Shown: positions 63,967-64,000 of the stretch, piece by piece
Position numbering within the stretch: position 1 is the first letter of the stretch
Layout of the letters: every line of letters begins with the position of its first letter
Assembly (NCBI RefSeq): GCF_003184185.1
Contig: NZ_QHJG01000008.1
Location: 185,775-249,774, forward strand
From: Legionella qingyii
Lineage (GTDB): Bacteria; Pseudomonadota; Gammaproteobacteria; Legionellales; Legionellaceae
Length of the DNA: 64,000 bases
Direction: 5' to 3'
The notes under the pieces: generated by a model
Seen by the model: only the letters and a program-made list of their open reading frames with translations
Told to the model about the DNA's origin: nothing
Database searches by the model: none
Program-made: the position numbers and the translations under genes

Positions 63967-64000
63967 CCTGGCGATGACCTACTTTCACATGAGGAGACCT
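63967..64000 (-). rRNA. rrf: 5S ribosomal RNA, 3' end (partial)
   Basis: The minus strand reads AGGTCTCCTCATGTGAAAGT then AGGTCATCGCCAGG, the usual 3' end of gammaproteobacterial 5S rRNA. The rest of the gene and, by inference, the rRNA operon lie beyond the window. Confidence 0.9.

Noticed and set aside
1..64000. CRISPR arrays and tRNA genes
   Set aside because: No regularly spaced repeats and no cloverleaf-like sequence were seen by eye; a tRNA and repeat scan would be decisive.

Overview
The window looks like a piece of the chromosome of Legionella or a close relative. This is inferred from AT-rich DNA with densely packed gammaproteobacterial housekeeping genes mixed with eukaryotic-like genes: ankyrin proteins, a tubulin-tyrosine-ligase-like ATP-grasp protein, a PARG-like macrodomain protein ending in a CaaX box, and many unrecognised proteins with acidic C-termini. 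No Dot/Icm secretion gene is in the window, so every effector call is inference. The window opens inside a sedolisin-type peptidase gene and closes inside a 5S rRNA gene on the minus strand.

Layout. 0-6 kb: S53 peptidase end, a MASE1 histidine kinase coupled to a response regulator-cyclase, and an S9 peptidase. 6-19 kb: accessory genes, including the CaaX PARG-like protein, small envelope proteins, an outer-membrane barrel, two tandem class I glutamine-amidotransferase-like paralogs, a DUF4424/YARHG-like protein and an ankyrin membrane protein. 19-25 kb: mostly housekeeping genes (Maf, DUF423, a class II amidotransferase plus a glutamate-cysteine-ligase-like enzyme, Dabb, a ParD-like protein overlapping methionine aminopeptidase, GNAT). 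25-34 kb: secreted hydrolases (MBL fold, serine beta-lactamase-like), a barrel protein, unknown genes and gene debris. 34.4-38.1 kb: a nitric-oxide defence cluster (alternative oxidase, TehB-like methyltransferase, NsrR, truncated globin, ferredoxin reductase) with two matching NsrR-type palindromes. 38-48 kb: DUF488, malic enzyme, a second CaaX candidate, and a roughly 2-kb duplicated unit in which one gene copy carries an in-frame stop. 48-51 kb: IS and gene remnants. 51.7-55.4 kb: a mutagenesis cassette (SRAP, UmuD, UmuC, DinB). 56-63 kb: methyltransferase-ankyrin protein, integrase remnant, L,D-transpeptidase, TTL-like protein and two more members of a four-gene family.

The most interesting observations are: (1) four divergent paralogs (48.7, 49.5, 60.6 and 61.9 kb) sharing GH(V/A)(S/A), a serine-aromatic-proline motif, a G-aromatic-hydrophobic motif and an NC motif in that order, which suggests a permuted papain-like cysteine-enzyme family; (2) the PARG-like protein with a prenylation-type C-terminus; (3) an alternative oxidase apparently in the NsrR regulon; and (4) many tail or head copies of neighbouring genes, pointing to repeated duplication and decay.
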